Shown: positions 38,301 to 50,209, numbered from the stretch's first letter. The stretch is DNA of 64,000 nt from Caprimulgus europaeus (GCA_907165065.1 OU015526.1:69897723-69961722), one strand, 5' to 3'. The notes: generated by a model from the sequence alone, not told the origin. Numbers and translations: made by a program.

Positions 38301-39020
38301 TTTTTGTTTGTTTGTTTTTTTCATGGACAGAAAGATATCCTTTAGTGTGTCCTGTGCATTTCCATAGCAATGTGCATTTATTTTTTGCAACAAACCTTCT
38401 GTTTCAAGTGTAGAAGAGAACAGATAACTGAATACAACAAAAACCTTTCAATAAGGGAAGCCATTTGGAATTTTGAAGACCCTAAGTGTTTCTTGCCCAA
38501 TGGACTTAGCTTTTATTGAGGACAGTCATAAATAACTTTAAAATATTCCAATGTGATAGGATGAAGCTGCAGATTAGGTCATTATGGAATTATAGTTCCC
38601 TTGTTTAATGATTTTACAAAATTGCCTGGCAATCCGACAAAGAGAAGGAGCACAACGTGGTGAATGCAGGCTAATTAAACCAATAATTGCTTCTTGTTGT
38701 GTTCCCAGATAATGTGCCCCTGATAATTTTAAATGAAGTCTTGAAGCTGACTTCTTGAATGAAATGCTGTGCTAGTTAAAGCTTCACTAACTCTCTGTGT
38801 GCTTAGAAACTGGCCTACTTCTCAAGGTCCCTTGCATTGCTCAGACAAATATTGCCATGACATACGAAGAGTACAGGAATAGCTCTCCTGTACGTCAGGT
38901 AATGGGGCCCTGAATTTCTGTGTTTTCCCTCTTTGCAATATTGTGACTAGATCATCTGATTTCCCTGAACAATTCTGAAATTAGAGGCTGCAAATTAAGT
39001 CTTTGATGTTCAAAGTTCTG
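32353..39020. other. long unique noncoding stretch
   Basis: About 6.7 kb, AT-rich, with an A-run at 32551-32566. The minus-strand 100-codon frame at 33877-34179 has no recognisable family features. A stretch at 38540-38800 with little simple sequence and many AT-rich factor-like words is noted as a possible conserved element. Confidence 0.5.
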
Positions 39021-39062
39021 CTTCTCTCTCTCTCTCTCTCTTTTTTTTTTTTTTTTTTTTTT
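39021..39062. repeat. (CT)n followed by poly-T
   Basis: About nine CT units run directly into 22 T residues and then TTAG. It resembles a 3' splice acceptor on the plus strand, but no exon is supported downstream. Confidence 0.9.
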
Positions 39063-39635
39063 AGACAGGAAAAGATGCAAACTTCTATGCATCTCAGGAA
39101 TGTTAATGTAAATCTAGAGTAACTCCACAGAGATAGACGAGAAGTTTTTTGAGTTATATCTGTGTCAAATGCAAGTATGTGACTCTTGACTGGCAGCTAT
39201 GTTTAGAACTTGGGAAATATTTTATTAAGTCCCCAAGAACTTCAAGGTGATCTTCAGAAATATGAAGAGTAATTTGGAAACTTTTAACATTGAATTTAGA
39301 GGAAGAGTCTTTATCCGTTAATCAGGTAAAAAAACTTCTTCAGACAAATTGTATGAACTCTGCTACAATACCTATGCTCATCATGCTGTCTCACCTCTGC
39401 AAATAAATACATGTTGTTTGCATTTGTTAAACACTATATATTTTATGTCACATGTGGTCTGACAGAATACCTGTTTTAACATGAGTTACAATTTTATGAA
39501 ACCAGAGAAGTGAAGGATCCACTCCTTGATCTCAATACTATTTGATATTATACAGTCTGGGGTAAATATGTTTCTTTTCTCCATTGGTGCTTAAGGTTTT
39601 TTACTAAAATATTGGACTGCAGTCCATTTCCAGAT
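39063..39635. other. unique noncoding spacer
   Basis: No gene or interspersed repeat is recognised between the CT/T tract and the ATTTT array. Confidence 0.65.
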
Positions 39636-39750
39636 ATTTTATTTTATTTTATTTTATTTTATTTTATTTTATTTTATTTTATTTTATTTTATTTTATTTT
39701 ATTTTATTTTATTTTATTTTATTTTATTTTATTTTATTTTATTTTATTTA
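39636..39750. repeat. (ATTTT)n pentanucleotide array, 22 pure units
   Basis: Twenty-two perfect ATTTT units (39636-39745) followed by ATTTA. There is not a single interruption, which suggests recent expansion. It is flanked by unique sequence on both sides and is not the tail of a recognisable retroposon. Confidence 0.98.
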
Positions 39751-42700
39751 TTTCTGAATTATCCTTTCATTATCTGAGTGGAATGACATAAAGTACAAAA
39801 TAGGTAGGTTTTCAAAAGAGTTTCTGAGCTGTTATCGTCAGGACCTTCAAAGTTAGACAAAATATCTATTACTGTTTTAGGAACTATGGATTGATTCTGT
39901 CTCAGTATGAGAGGAAGGTGTGATATATTAGATTAATCTGAGATTTTAGATACATTATTGCATTTAAGCATTATCTAAATTTATTTCTTTAGGAAACAGC
40001 ATACAAAATAAAAACATAGGTGTAATTTTCAAAGTTTATTTTCTCATAATGAGAACCTATTTAAAATTACAGCTTCTGGAATTATTAATTGAGACAGAGT
40101 CATCAATCATTACTGGTACCTACCATATCACAGAATACATGTATGATGTGTCCTCTGCAATCTGCTGTAGTAAAAACAAAAATCAGAGTCTGTTGGATCA
40201 CATGAGCTAAAATTCCCATTGGTATTCACAAAGTAGTAGAAGTCAAAACTGGCAGCAGATCTTGCCAATAGTCATTTCTGGATTAATTCTTATAGTAAAT
40301 GTTCATGACTGAAATCCGTAACTACACAGTTCACAAAATGCCTCCCAGAATTTGTAGCCTTGTGAATTGGTAAGTATACACTGGGGAATTGTACAACTGC
40401 ATTTTTTTGTTGACTTTTTAATGAGAAGAGGTCTAATATATCTTAGTTGGCAGCAATTGGGTAATGAAAAGCAATATTGCTAGTGAAGGTTTTATTTCTA
40501 TTTGCTCTGTGTCTTGTTAAGCTTTACTGATATAAAACCATCTGTTTAAAAAGCTGTAAAAAATAGACTGCCAACAGACATAAAAGCTAAGGGCAACAAA
40601 ATAGTCCTAATATCTACTAGGTGATAATTCAGTACAATCTAAAAATGCCCGAAGATAGAGATGGAGGGAGAGAAAGACGATTAGTTATATAGTGATAAAC
40701 CTTAGTTGCCAAGTAAATGCCTGTGCTATTTATGATTGACAATAATAACTTCATTTTTCTTTAGTGGATATTTATTTGTACTCTGATAATATCATTTCAT
40801 CTTAACTTGTCTTGAAATAGCTTTAAATATTACATACAAGTATATTTTTAAGCTCTGTTGGACTACACATGACCTAAATATAATGCATGCCAGAAGGTAT
40901 CAGCCAGAAACCTATAATACAAACGTTGTAAGGAGGTACATGTAAGAGCAATGTCACTCATATCAGGACACTGAAAAATTCAGTGTGATATTGGGTAAAC
41001 CACCAAGTAACTGACCATTACCCTTATCTCAGAAATAAGCCGAAAAAAAATTATCTAATGTCAGCAATTTGTCAATAAAAAAGACTTTCCAATGTGTTTT
41101 GAAGTAATATTGGCAAAATGTATTAGGTACTTTGAAGTTCTATGCATTATTTTATTTGAATACAATATTTAAATCTCTCATTGAAAATTGAAAAATTATT
41201 GGAATTGGCTGTAAAATTTTTCACAAGGCCTAGCTGTGTTTTCAAAAATGAGAAATAGATAAGGAAGTGTTGCACTACAGCTGCAAGATCTCAATGACAT
41301 GCATTTTAATCATGCCACAATTAAATAAAGCTAATATAGAATTGTGCATCGGAGTTAACTTTCTTCTATGCATATACTGGATAAATATACTAAAGAAATT
41401 CTTTCCACATGAAAATATTATTTACTAATCAACTGAATTATTCAAAGTGATTGTTAAATCATAGAATAATCTATAAGCAATAAAGATCCCAATCCTGAGA
41501 AATTACAAATCTAGATTTAGTTCTCTTCACTGTGAGCTCACCAACATGTAATACATAACTTTTTTTGAGATTAGGGCAAAATATGGATTCTGATTTTTCA
41601 TAAATATTACGCTATATTTTTTGCATAAAATATTATCTGAGAGGGATCACAGTTCCACTGATGTTGGTTAAAAGAGGACAACATGACAACTAAGAGAGGG
41701 AAAAAGTGAAGCAGTAAAATAAAAGAAGGGAAATCATGGTGCAAATAACTGTCAGAAAATGTAGAAAAAATAATTGCCAAACCTAGATCTTATGAGGTGG
41801 GAAATTTTAATTCTGATTTATACTTGTGGTTAAAAGAGTTTAAAGTTAAGAAAAGATATCCAGTAAAGCATGTATTTTCAATGCAATATGTGATCTGTGA
41901 GGATGAATATAACAGCAAAAATAATGTATAAAGTGTGGCAGGAAATGAAAATATATCTGAAAACAGCTTTGAGATATAATTATTATAGTATTGTGTCTGC
42001 TTGTGTCCATACATCATGAAGCAACTGAGACTTTCAGATTAAAAGAGCTACATGAACAATTCAGTCTATGTGTTTGGTACTAAAAAGATCGATCCATTTC
42101 AGTTTTCTGAGTGAAAATGAAGTGATTTGACAGCCTATAACTACCTTTCTCAGACTTCTGACAGTAGCTTTCTTATTATTCAAATAGAAAAGACAGAATG
42201 AGATCTGGAGTCAGATTAAAAATAAAGTGACAAAAGTTGAGGTAATTAAGCATTAAACATTTGGACACTTATTTATAGGCAACGGGATTTAAAGATTTGT
42301 ATGACTGTTTATGGATACAGTCCTTAATCATGTGTTTAATTTTAACTGTGAAGGAGATAGATTTTTAAATACACATCCTTAAAATGTTTAACAGTGGATT
42401 TAACACCTTTAAAATATGGCTTAGTGATTTTTTTTTTTTTTTTACTCATCCCACTTACATAGTCTTTCTTTTGAAAAAATTTCGCTCTTAGAATCAGTGG
42501 ATATACACACACTTGTTTTTTAGCAAGGTTTTAATATTTATTTGTATTTATTTTTAATGGCTAAGTAGCAGATGGTTAGACTTAAAGCACTATTCCCCTA
42601 GGTATTTAAAATAGGCAAAGATATGAGAAGAAATGAAAGGAAGAAGAGCAAAACAGATGTTGTGAAGCTGCTGCTGCTGCTGAGACATTGGATGATAAGC

Positions 42701-43862
42701 AGATGTCTTCCAGCTTCACCAATCAGTTCTGAAAAGGTGTTGTCCACTTGTGAGAGATTACACGATGGCATTTGTTTCTCTGAACATGGATGAAATATTT
42801 ATCTAGGCTTTGAATATAAATTGAAAGAAATAGGCTAACTAGCCCTTTTTCATTCAATCCTAAAACTACATTAAAAAGACTGACACAGGTAGCTCCAAAT
42901 ATTGTACATATTTATAAACAAAACTTCTTGCATATTTCTTTGGAAACTGTTTCTTCTCAAAACTGCCAGCAATACTTTGGACTTTTAAAAGGATTTTTAC
43001 CCATACCATAAGCAATAAATAGCAATTAATAACAAATACTGATGACATTTTTAGCATACTAGATGAGCGAGAATATTTTGTAGACAGCTTGATGTGTTAG
43101 CTCTTATGAATTCATACTTAGGATAGGACTTTATGGTTAGAATTGGACAGTTGCTTATTAACATCACTTACATGTATGTCTGATGGTCTGTAAGCCAAAT
43201 CTTGAAGTTATTTAAATAACTCAGTATAATAAGTTATACCAAAATTTCAATGAACTTTTCAGTGTACGCAGTCTCACATTATTGCAGCTATACAGTCTCA
43301 GGATGGCAAATGACCTCTTCTACCTAAAAGGTTGCCAAAACCATCATGCTATCATATAACAGACTGTCCAATGTTTCATATTGCAACTGATGAAAAAATA
43401 CCTAAAGCTCAGGCTTTGCAGTACTCAGTGTTAAATTCCAGAAGTTCCTCCTGTGATTCTAGTCTTTTCTATGAGTTGCTCCTCAAACCCATGCTCCATG
43501 TATATGTAGATAGCTGAGAGTTTTAGAAAGTCTTCTCTGAGGTAGTGGTATTTGCAAGGGTAGTGATTAGTTTTGCATTAGTTATCATAATTTCAATGGG
43601 AGTATTTTTCCTAGAATCTTTAACTGTCTTGTATCCCAAAGCATTGAACCCATGAAGGAAAGATAGTATTTTACAACCACCTGTTTGGGTTTTCTTCCAT
43701 GAGTCCTCATTCTTTCACATTTCGTTTACACTACCAATGCAGAAGGTAGGAAGAGTGCAAGGACTTATTTTTTTCAATGGTGTCAGTAGTAGTAGTAGCA
43801 GACGTTCTTCAAATCAAAGAATTTTTTTAAGCAAAGACAAACTAGAATTTTGTGGGGGTTTT
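39751..43862. other. unique noncoding stretch
   Basis: AT-rich, with no gene recognised. Simple patches include a T-run at 42428-42442, four CTG/GCT units at 42667-42681 and a short GTA run at 43786-43799. Confidence 0.55.
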
Positions 43863-44063
43863 TTAACTTAGAGTTACTCTTTCTTCACCATCTGGAAGTT
43901 TATGTCGCAAGTACTTGTATAGGTGTAACTGGCTTGGTTTCAAGAGCATACTGCTTTCGAAAACAGGCAGTGGTTTTATGACATGTGGAGAGGAAAGATC
44001 TGATACCTTAATGATTTTACTCTTTTTGTACAAAAGCATTGACCTGTATTTGTACCTTTTCAC
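43863..44063 (-). other. exon-like open segment, unknown
   Basis: This minus-strand 66-codon frame has an ordinary-looking mixed composition ('KVSDLSSPHVIKPLPVFESS', ending 'HKLPDGEERVTLS'). Near its start an ACAAATACAG/G site could serve as a 3' splice acceptor. It lies on the same strand as other open segments at 44241-44516 and 44757-44917. No family is recognised. It could be a terminal exon, an exon of a decayed gene, or chance. Confidence 0.15.
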
Positions 44064-44240
44064 TTGGAACTAGAATTTGCCAGTACACTATGACCAGCCA
44101 TTAAGTAACTTGGTGATGTTGCTCACTGATGTAGAATCTCAGCAATCTTGAATCATGCAGATCTACTGGTGCTATAATTCATTTGCCAAGATTGAACTAA
44201 CCTCTAACTTAGCACACATTTTATTTTATATGCATAAGAT

Positions 44241-44516
44241 TTAGATATTAGCAAAGATTTTTTTTTTTTTCTTTCTGGTTGTTACATAACTAACACCTAG
44301 ACAGGCAAGCAGAACTAACAGTGCACAGGTAATCCAACAAATGAGGCAGAGAACAAAGACCAACAGTTCCAACAATGCTATCAAAATTCCAATTAATTCT
44401 AAGAACTGAGCTTGATTTGGTTTAAAATCTTTGGAAACCTTCAGAATATATGATGGCATTCTATACATGAAGAGATTTTGAGATAATACAGAAGAAAAAT
44501 GAATACACAAGTACAA
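44241..44516 (-). other. open segment with a long hydrophobic stretch, unknown
   Basis: A minus-strand 91-codon frame. About residues 38-76 hold a nearly continuous hydrophobic stretch ('LIGILIALLELLVFVLCLIC' followed by 'WITCALLVLLACLGVSYV'), then 'TTRKKKKK', the charge pattern of a membrane segment with a cytosolic basic end. The lysine run is encoded by an A-tract, so it could be accidental. An acceptor-like site (CTTCATGTATAG/A) lies inside the frame. No family is recognised, and hydrophobic frames are common opposite A-rich DNA. Confidence 0.15.
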
Positions 44517-44756
44517 AATCTTACTAATCAGCTTTAAATGAAACCACAGTCTGGTAGTGACAGGTTATCTATTAAAATATTAATATGCAACACCAAGAAC
44601 TGCAAATAACTGACTGAAAATAACCTCAGAAACGTCATTCCTTTCTTATCTCTAAGATGCACGAGGTACTAATGTTCATTTTCTTCCTGAAATCCAAGGA
44701 ATTTACAGATCTTCTTGTTACAGTTATGTGCTATACATCAAATATTTGGCAGTGAT

Positions 44757-44917
44757 TTACAGTCTATTTAATTCATAGAATCTCCTTCTGCATGAAACAA
44801 GATAAAAGAAAGGGAAGAATGCGAATGAAAGAGGAATCACCCCCTTTCTGGTAAAACTATCACTAGCAAGGTTTTCAATATTAGATACTGTCTGATCAAT
44901 ATCAGATTCTGTCTCAT
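44757..44917 (-). other. candidate second coding exon of a small minus-strand gene
   Basis: Just above 44917 the minus strand has a pyrimidine-rich tract ending in CCGCACAG, a good 3' splice site. From there the frame reads 'ETESDIDQTVSNIENLASDS' and continues through a hydrophobic stretch ('VIPLSFAFFPFFYLVSC') followed by 'RRRFYELNRL' and a stop at 44757. It joins in phase to the candidate first exon at 47712-47745, the split codon giving Asp. A second acceptor-like site (TTTCATGCAG) lies inside it, so the true structure could differ. No family is recognised. Confidence 0.2.
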
Positions 44918-45489
44918 CTGTGCGGAGGCAAAAGAGTAGAATAAAGCAAAACATTAACAAATTTTAGTTAAAAAAAACCCAAAATTAAAGCTACACTTTC
45001 CTTTGAGAGTAAAAATCAAACTCCCAACTTTTTAAGAATTGACAAAGATCCATTAACCTTTTTATTTTACTTTTTGGTCCTACTTTATGAATTAGATTGA
45101 AAGGCTGACATCAAACTAGAGCAAAAAGTTTTCTCATGACTTTTTTTTACATATTTTATTTCATAAAGCTTCTGTAAATTCACAAGGAAAGTCTTCACTA
45201 GTTTAACCCCTACAAATTGTTCAGTAATGCTTTCTGTGCTCCAAGATTCATCAAAGATCTCCTAAAATCCTCTGCTTTTCTTTCCAAACTTCAATGGAAT
45301 TTATTACTACTGCAATAACAATTATACTAGTAATAAATAAATGTAACAGGGCAATGTATTACTTTTCAGTGGTTCTCTCAGCAACACCATTTGACATAAA
45401 GTGTTAGAATCTGTCCCATAATTACCAGCTTAACATTTTCTAATGGAAAGAGATTCACAATGAATCACTAATTACTAATGCAACCATTT

Positions 45490-45640
45490 ACACCTACAGT
45501 AGGTCACACAGGAAGGCATCCAGGCAGGTTTTGAATGTCTCCGGAGAAGGAGACTCCACAACCTCTCTGGGCAGCCTGGTCCAGTGTCCTGTCACTCTCA
45601 CAGTGAAAGTTTTTCTTTTCCCTTGCTTATAACCTGTTAA
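45490..45640 (-). mobile_element. CR1 LINE 3' fragment, reverse orientation
   Basis: The plus strand holds 'aggtcacacaggaaggcatc', 'caggcaggttttgaatgtct', 'gagaaggagactccacaacc' and 'tctctgggcagcctggtcca', the reverse complement of the CR1 region with 'ttcaaaacctgcctgga'. Similarity fades after about 45640. The overlapping minus frame ('[14 protein letters not shown]') is transposon-derived. Confidence 0.88.
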
Positions 45641-47110
45641 TTTTTCCTTATATGTGTTCTGAATAAATTCTGAACAACCTATGCTTTTCTTGAAGCATCC
45701 ATTCATAAGTGCATAAGTCGTTGGGGTTTTTTTTTCTAATTGCTGAGGAACTGAAATCTATTTTATGCAGCTCTTTGAACAGTGAACAGTCACTTTCCTT
45801 GGTGACATTTTTTTGTTAGGAAAACTTTAGGTCAGAGCTGAACATGACCTGTTTAGTTATATCCTTTTCTGACCCTCTAAATGCCAAATCTAGGACACAT
45901 CTGAGGCTTTGCTGTTCAGTCATACACTATGCATACAGAACAAAACTGTAGTAAATTTTTTATAACTTCTCTGAACTGCCATTGAACATAAATTCTGACT
46001 TCTGGCCATTCCTGATCCATGTATCAGCAGTTAAAGCAACTGTGGCAGTTTTCAAATCCATCAGCTCCGAGCATCTACTATCATTCATTTCTGTACTGAA
46101 CAAGGAGATCTTAAAACTGAACAATAGATGCTTTTGAGGAGCATTATCATCCTGCTTTAATTAGTAATATAATCCATGATAAAATTACAATTGCCTCCAC
46201 TAATGTTACAAAACAAAAAGGATACTAGAAAACTCTCTTGCTAGATTATTGTGCAGACTTCCTTTGTCTCACATGACTCAAGTCTAAAAATATTTTGTTG
46301 GTGGTTATCAAACCAATAAAAAATACATAGATTCAGCTTTTCTTTAAAGTGTTTGCACTTTGAGATGCCATCAAAACTATTGTCCACTAAAATGCGTCTT
46401 AAGATAAAGGAAAACTAAATAAACCCCTACAAATATTCAACACACAGTTATAACAGATTGTCATACTTTTATTACACAGGGGACAGATGAGGCAATAGAG
46501 GTCCTTCCAAAATGAGTGTGTGGATAGACATTTTGTCACGGGAGTGGTGATAGCAAATTGAAGACAAATACCCTCCAAAGCACAGCAAATGGAAACAATG
46601 ATATCCTTTGGAGGTTTTATATATATGTGTGTTTTTGTGAAGATGAGGCATTGAATATTAATACAGATTTAAGAAAACGTAAAGTGGAACTTTAGTATTT
46701 GTCATTTAATAGTGCATGAAAAATATCAACACAGTGGTTGGATTAGTTCAAGAAACCTTCTACTTCATTTTTCTTAAAGATTTCAGATGGTGTTTTTCAT
46801 CTTCTAATTTGAGAACTTTATGCAGTGTGGGTTTCAGTTTGCTTAAGTCTGACATATGTTACCCTGGAGGTCCTTCTTTCATTTTATAGATGGTTGGACT
46901 CTTGCAATAGCTAACAATTTGCTATCAGTTTTGAAGTTTCCTGAAGCCCATAAACAAATATTTTCTTTTCTGATGATTTCTGACAAGTAGTTTTCAATTC
47001 TTATCTATTTGATTACAGTCTTAGTGAGCACACTTGAAAAATAGTTCATAACTGTTTTTGACACAGGAGCATCTAAGTTGTCTGACACCATATATTTTTT
47101 CCCTCCACAG

Positions 47111-47300
47111 AAACTTTTGAAAAATGTCTCATACCTATTCATTCAATACCATTTGTCTTTCTATGTGTTTCCTTGTTGCCAACACCAATTTTTCACTTGC
47201 TAATGAGATAATGGTTGCAAAACCAAGCATAAGGACTTTCGTGTCGTGTTACCATTCATCTCCTAATCAGTCCTGGTTATCCAGACACTTGCTGGAGCAG
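47111..47300 (+). other. candidate first coding exon of an unknown plus-strand gene
   Basis: An exon-like block with strong splice signals: acceptor TTTTTTCCCTCCACAG ending at 47110 and donor GAGCAG/GTAAGG at 47301. From an ATG at 47124 the frame is open for 59 codons to the donor, ending in phase 0. The N-terminus has a hydrophobic stretch ('TICLSMCFLVANTNFSLA') that could act as a signal peptide or anchor. The phase fits the candidate exons at 49190-49275 and 50210-50306. The product is not recognised. It lies inside the intron proposed for the minus-strand candidate. It may equally be an exon of a noncoding RNA or chance. Confidence 0.22.
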
Positions 47301-47711
47301 GTAAGGTAAAAACTTACTTACTGATGCCATATTCTTTACCTGCTTTGTTCTCACCTGGCATCATTAAAAGAATATGGAACACTTCATCCAAACATATCTG
47401 GTATCATAGGAGCTAAAGGAAATAATTACACCGACCCCTGCTAACATTTTCATTGCTTGACTACTATTACATTGTCTGTGGAAACTTTTGCTATACAGTA
47501 TTGCATAATTTGCTTTTTACACTATATACTCCATCATAGGGTGTTTACTTTGATGTAACTTCAAGTATTTTTCTGTATTCCTCCATCTTCTGTAGGTGTT
47601 TAGGTTTGTAATCATTGACATATTTTTTCTCAAATACATTAGTTTCCTTTGTATCAGTGCATTTTGTTTGAATTGATGTCATCATTTCAGTGTAAAATGT
47701 GTCAGTCATAC

Positions 47712-47745
47712 CTTTTTCAGTTATATCTCCATTCTGAGAAGCCAT
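47712..47745 (-). other. candidate first coding exon of a small minus-strand gene
   Basis: An ATG at 47745 has A at -3 and G at +4, a strong start context. It begins 'MASQNGDITEK' and meets the donor AAAAAG/GTATGA at 47711, leaving one base of a split codon. The frame also stays open past this donor to about 47545. Joined to the segment starting at 44917 it would give a 64-residue protein: acidic N-terminal half, hydrophobic stretch, then an Arg-rich end. No family is recognised, and the joining is inference. Confidence 0.2.
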
Positions 47746-48419
47746 AGTAGCTGAGCCCTTTATGAAGCTAAAAGCCAGATGAAACTCAGTTTTAGATGCT
47801 CTTTGATTAAGATGTATTTGCCAGGTTATTATCCAAGTTTACAATATTGTGGGTCAGATAAATCAGTGTATTTATGATTTTAGATGATCAGATAGTTCCT
47901 TAAACTCCATGGAGGACTTTATATCTGTACAGAAATGCAAACTGATACAGAAAGTGTTATGGCATCCATGTGGGAGTACAACATGGTACTCTATGATTTA
48001 CACTGGCTTCTGCCTGGCTTCAGCAGTATTTGAAGACTTTCTTGCTCCAAAAATTCATGTAGTAGTTAAAATCCAAATCAGAGTTCAGTGGAAGTGGTGA
48101 ATGTGGAGTTCTTTTGGTTTTAAAAGGGAAGAATCCACTTTTAAAACTTGTGCCATGGAAGCATCTTTTCTTTAATCCTAGATACGTTCACTTTGGATGT
48201 GTGGTGTGAACTCTGTGAATGTATTTGGAAGGAGGATGATTTGGTTGGTTTTTTTTTTTTTCAAGACAATACCACTATTGTATGAGGTTTCAGGGAAGGA
48301 AAAAAAATTTTTCTTGTAGTTCTACACTGTACACTACAATGTGGTAGTGAATAGTTGTAGTTTTATCATGGAATTTATTGGTTGTTTGTTAACTGGTGTA
48401 TTTGAGGGTTTCTTGAGTT

Positions 48420-48870
48420 ACTTATAACCCCATGCACCCATATAGACTGGGACCAGACCGCCTGAGTAGCAGATGGATGAAAAGGATCTGGGAGATGGAT
48501 ACTATATTGGAGATGAGTTAATAGTAAGTTCTCACTGCAATTAGGCGAGCTGAGCTATCTACAAGTACGAGATTCACAACCAGGAGATCATGAAAAAATA
48601 TTTTCTCTTTCTACTCAGCATTACTGCTTAGATTGGACCTGAAATACTGGAGCCCAGTTCAGGAAGACCATTAAAAATTTGGAGAGGATCCAGTAGAAAG
48701 CTGCACCTTTAATGAAGGGACAGGCAGCAAGAATATCCTCTTCTGTTCTGTTCTGCTCTGCTCTGCTCTGTTCACTCAGGGGATAGTGCAGCACAGGAGA
48801 AGATTACCCAAAGGAGTTGTGGTAGTTCCATCCCTGAAGATTTTAATGAGTTGGGTGGACAACTTTAATG
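48420..48870 (+). mobile_element. old, diverged CR1 LINE fragment
   Basis: Blocks in CR1 order: 'agactgggaccagaccgcct', 'gaaaaggatctgggagatgg', 'actggagcccagttcaggaa', 'ttggagaggatccagtagaa', then 'ggagaagattacccaaagga' and 'gttgtggtagttccatccct'. It covers the ORF2 C-terminus and start of the 3' region but stops before the terminus. Divergence is much higher than in the 29.8 kb copy. A TTCTG/CTCTG repeat has grown inside it (48741-48772). Confidence 0.75.
48741..48772. repeat. (TTCTG/CTCTG)n short tandem repeat
   Basis: About six pentamer units, mixed TTCTG and CTCTG, embedded in the diverged CR1 fragment. Confidence 0.85.
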
Positions 48871-49189
48871 AGCTGCTGTTGATCAGAGCACAAGTTTTCA
48901 TTCCAATCCACACTTCTATATTAAATAAATTATATACATCTAGTATTGTAATTTCTGACAAGGTACTTATTAAATTTGTATCTTTAGGAACAAAACCAAA
49001 TTAGTTCTTGATTTTTAGAGCATGAAAGCTTTTTCATTTTTATGTTCATGAGTCCAAAAATAAATACAATTTGTCTGTGAACTTTTAGTACTGTAGCATG
49101 TAACGCCATAAAAAATCCAAAGCCTTTTATCCTCACAAGAAACTGGTCTTCTAACATTCTGACAGCTAAATTTTTTTCCATTTCTACAG

Positions 49190-49275
49190 AGTAAAATCTT
49201 GTGCCAAAAACATTATGCTCTTTGGAGAAAGACAAGCATATACCTAGCTTTGTACTTATTATACAATACAGAAAG
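49190..49275 (+). other. candidate internal exon of an unknown plus-strand gene
   Basis: The acceptor has a T-rich tract ending TTTCTACAG at 49189. The donor GAAAG/GTAAGT at 49276 is near-perfect. Entering in phase 0, as the candidate exon at 47111-47300 requires, the segment is open for 28 codons and leaves two bases of a split codon. It reads 'KILCQKHYALWRKTSIYLAL' with a short hydrophobic patch. A minus-strand 83-codon frame overlaps it but lacks splice signals of similar quality. Function unknown. Confidence 0.22.
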
Positions 49276-50209
49276 GTAAGTAGAAAATGGTTATATTTTT
49301 TATTATTATTTTATTTTTTTATAACTTACATAACTGCTGCTTATGTAGACTATTATTCTTTAAAACTTTGTGTGTCATGTTTAGGATAAATACTATTAAA
49401 GTACTAAGATGTGATTACCTCTTTACTTATGCCAACCCCTCCAACTGGCACAGGATGTTGGGGGGCCTCTAGAGAAATGCTGTTGACCTAACTGTGAAAG
49501 CATCTCTATTTTTGCCCACAACAGTAGAGAAAAGTAGCTTGAAGTCAGTAACAGTTCACATCTAAACTGAGGAGTTAAGAGGAGGTAAAAGCCAAGTATA
49601 CTTATGTCCTTGTCCTCAGCTGTAGCTGAGGATCAGAGTCCTTGAGAAGAACCATGCTGCTGGATGAAATTATCCTGTCCTTATCAAACCTATCCAGACT
49701 ATATGAATATTCATTTCAGTTCACATTATGCCTTAGTTTTGCCTCCTAATTCTATTCTTAGGAACCTGAATTCAGGTTGCTTGAACTTTAGTTAACTGGA
49801 CATGAGGTTGCTTAGGACAGCATGTATATATTATATGACTATACTATGATGATGATGTTCTGCTGCACTCAGCAGTGCTTTTGAACTTTATGTTTCAGTC
49901 CGTTTAGGTGTAACACTGGGGTATGATTTCAGTGCAGTAGTTCTGATCAGGACCTGTGGTAGTGTACAGGTGCATTTTTTTTAGTTTCTGCTACTTGGAT
50001 TAAATTCTACTATATCAAGTTCTAATGATCCATTGACATCTGCAATTGCTAACATCTAATACAAGAACAGAGAAACCTCTTGCCACGAGTCTATTTACAT
50101 AATGCCCCAGTGACAAAGGACAGACAGCAAAAGACTGCTTACATTTCAAGCAATCATGAACTCTTTTAGTTTTGGCCTTTTTTTCTTCCTTTTCTACTAT
50201 TTTCAACAG

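Noticed and set aside
39021..39120. CT/T tract ending in TTAG as a 3' splice site with an exon
   Set aside because: The following sequence shows no open frame of note and no donor. A simple repeat explains the tract.
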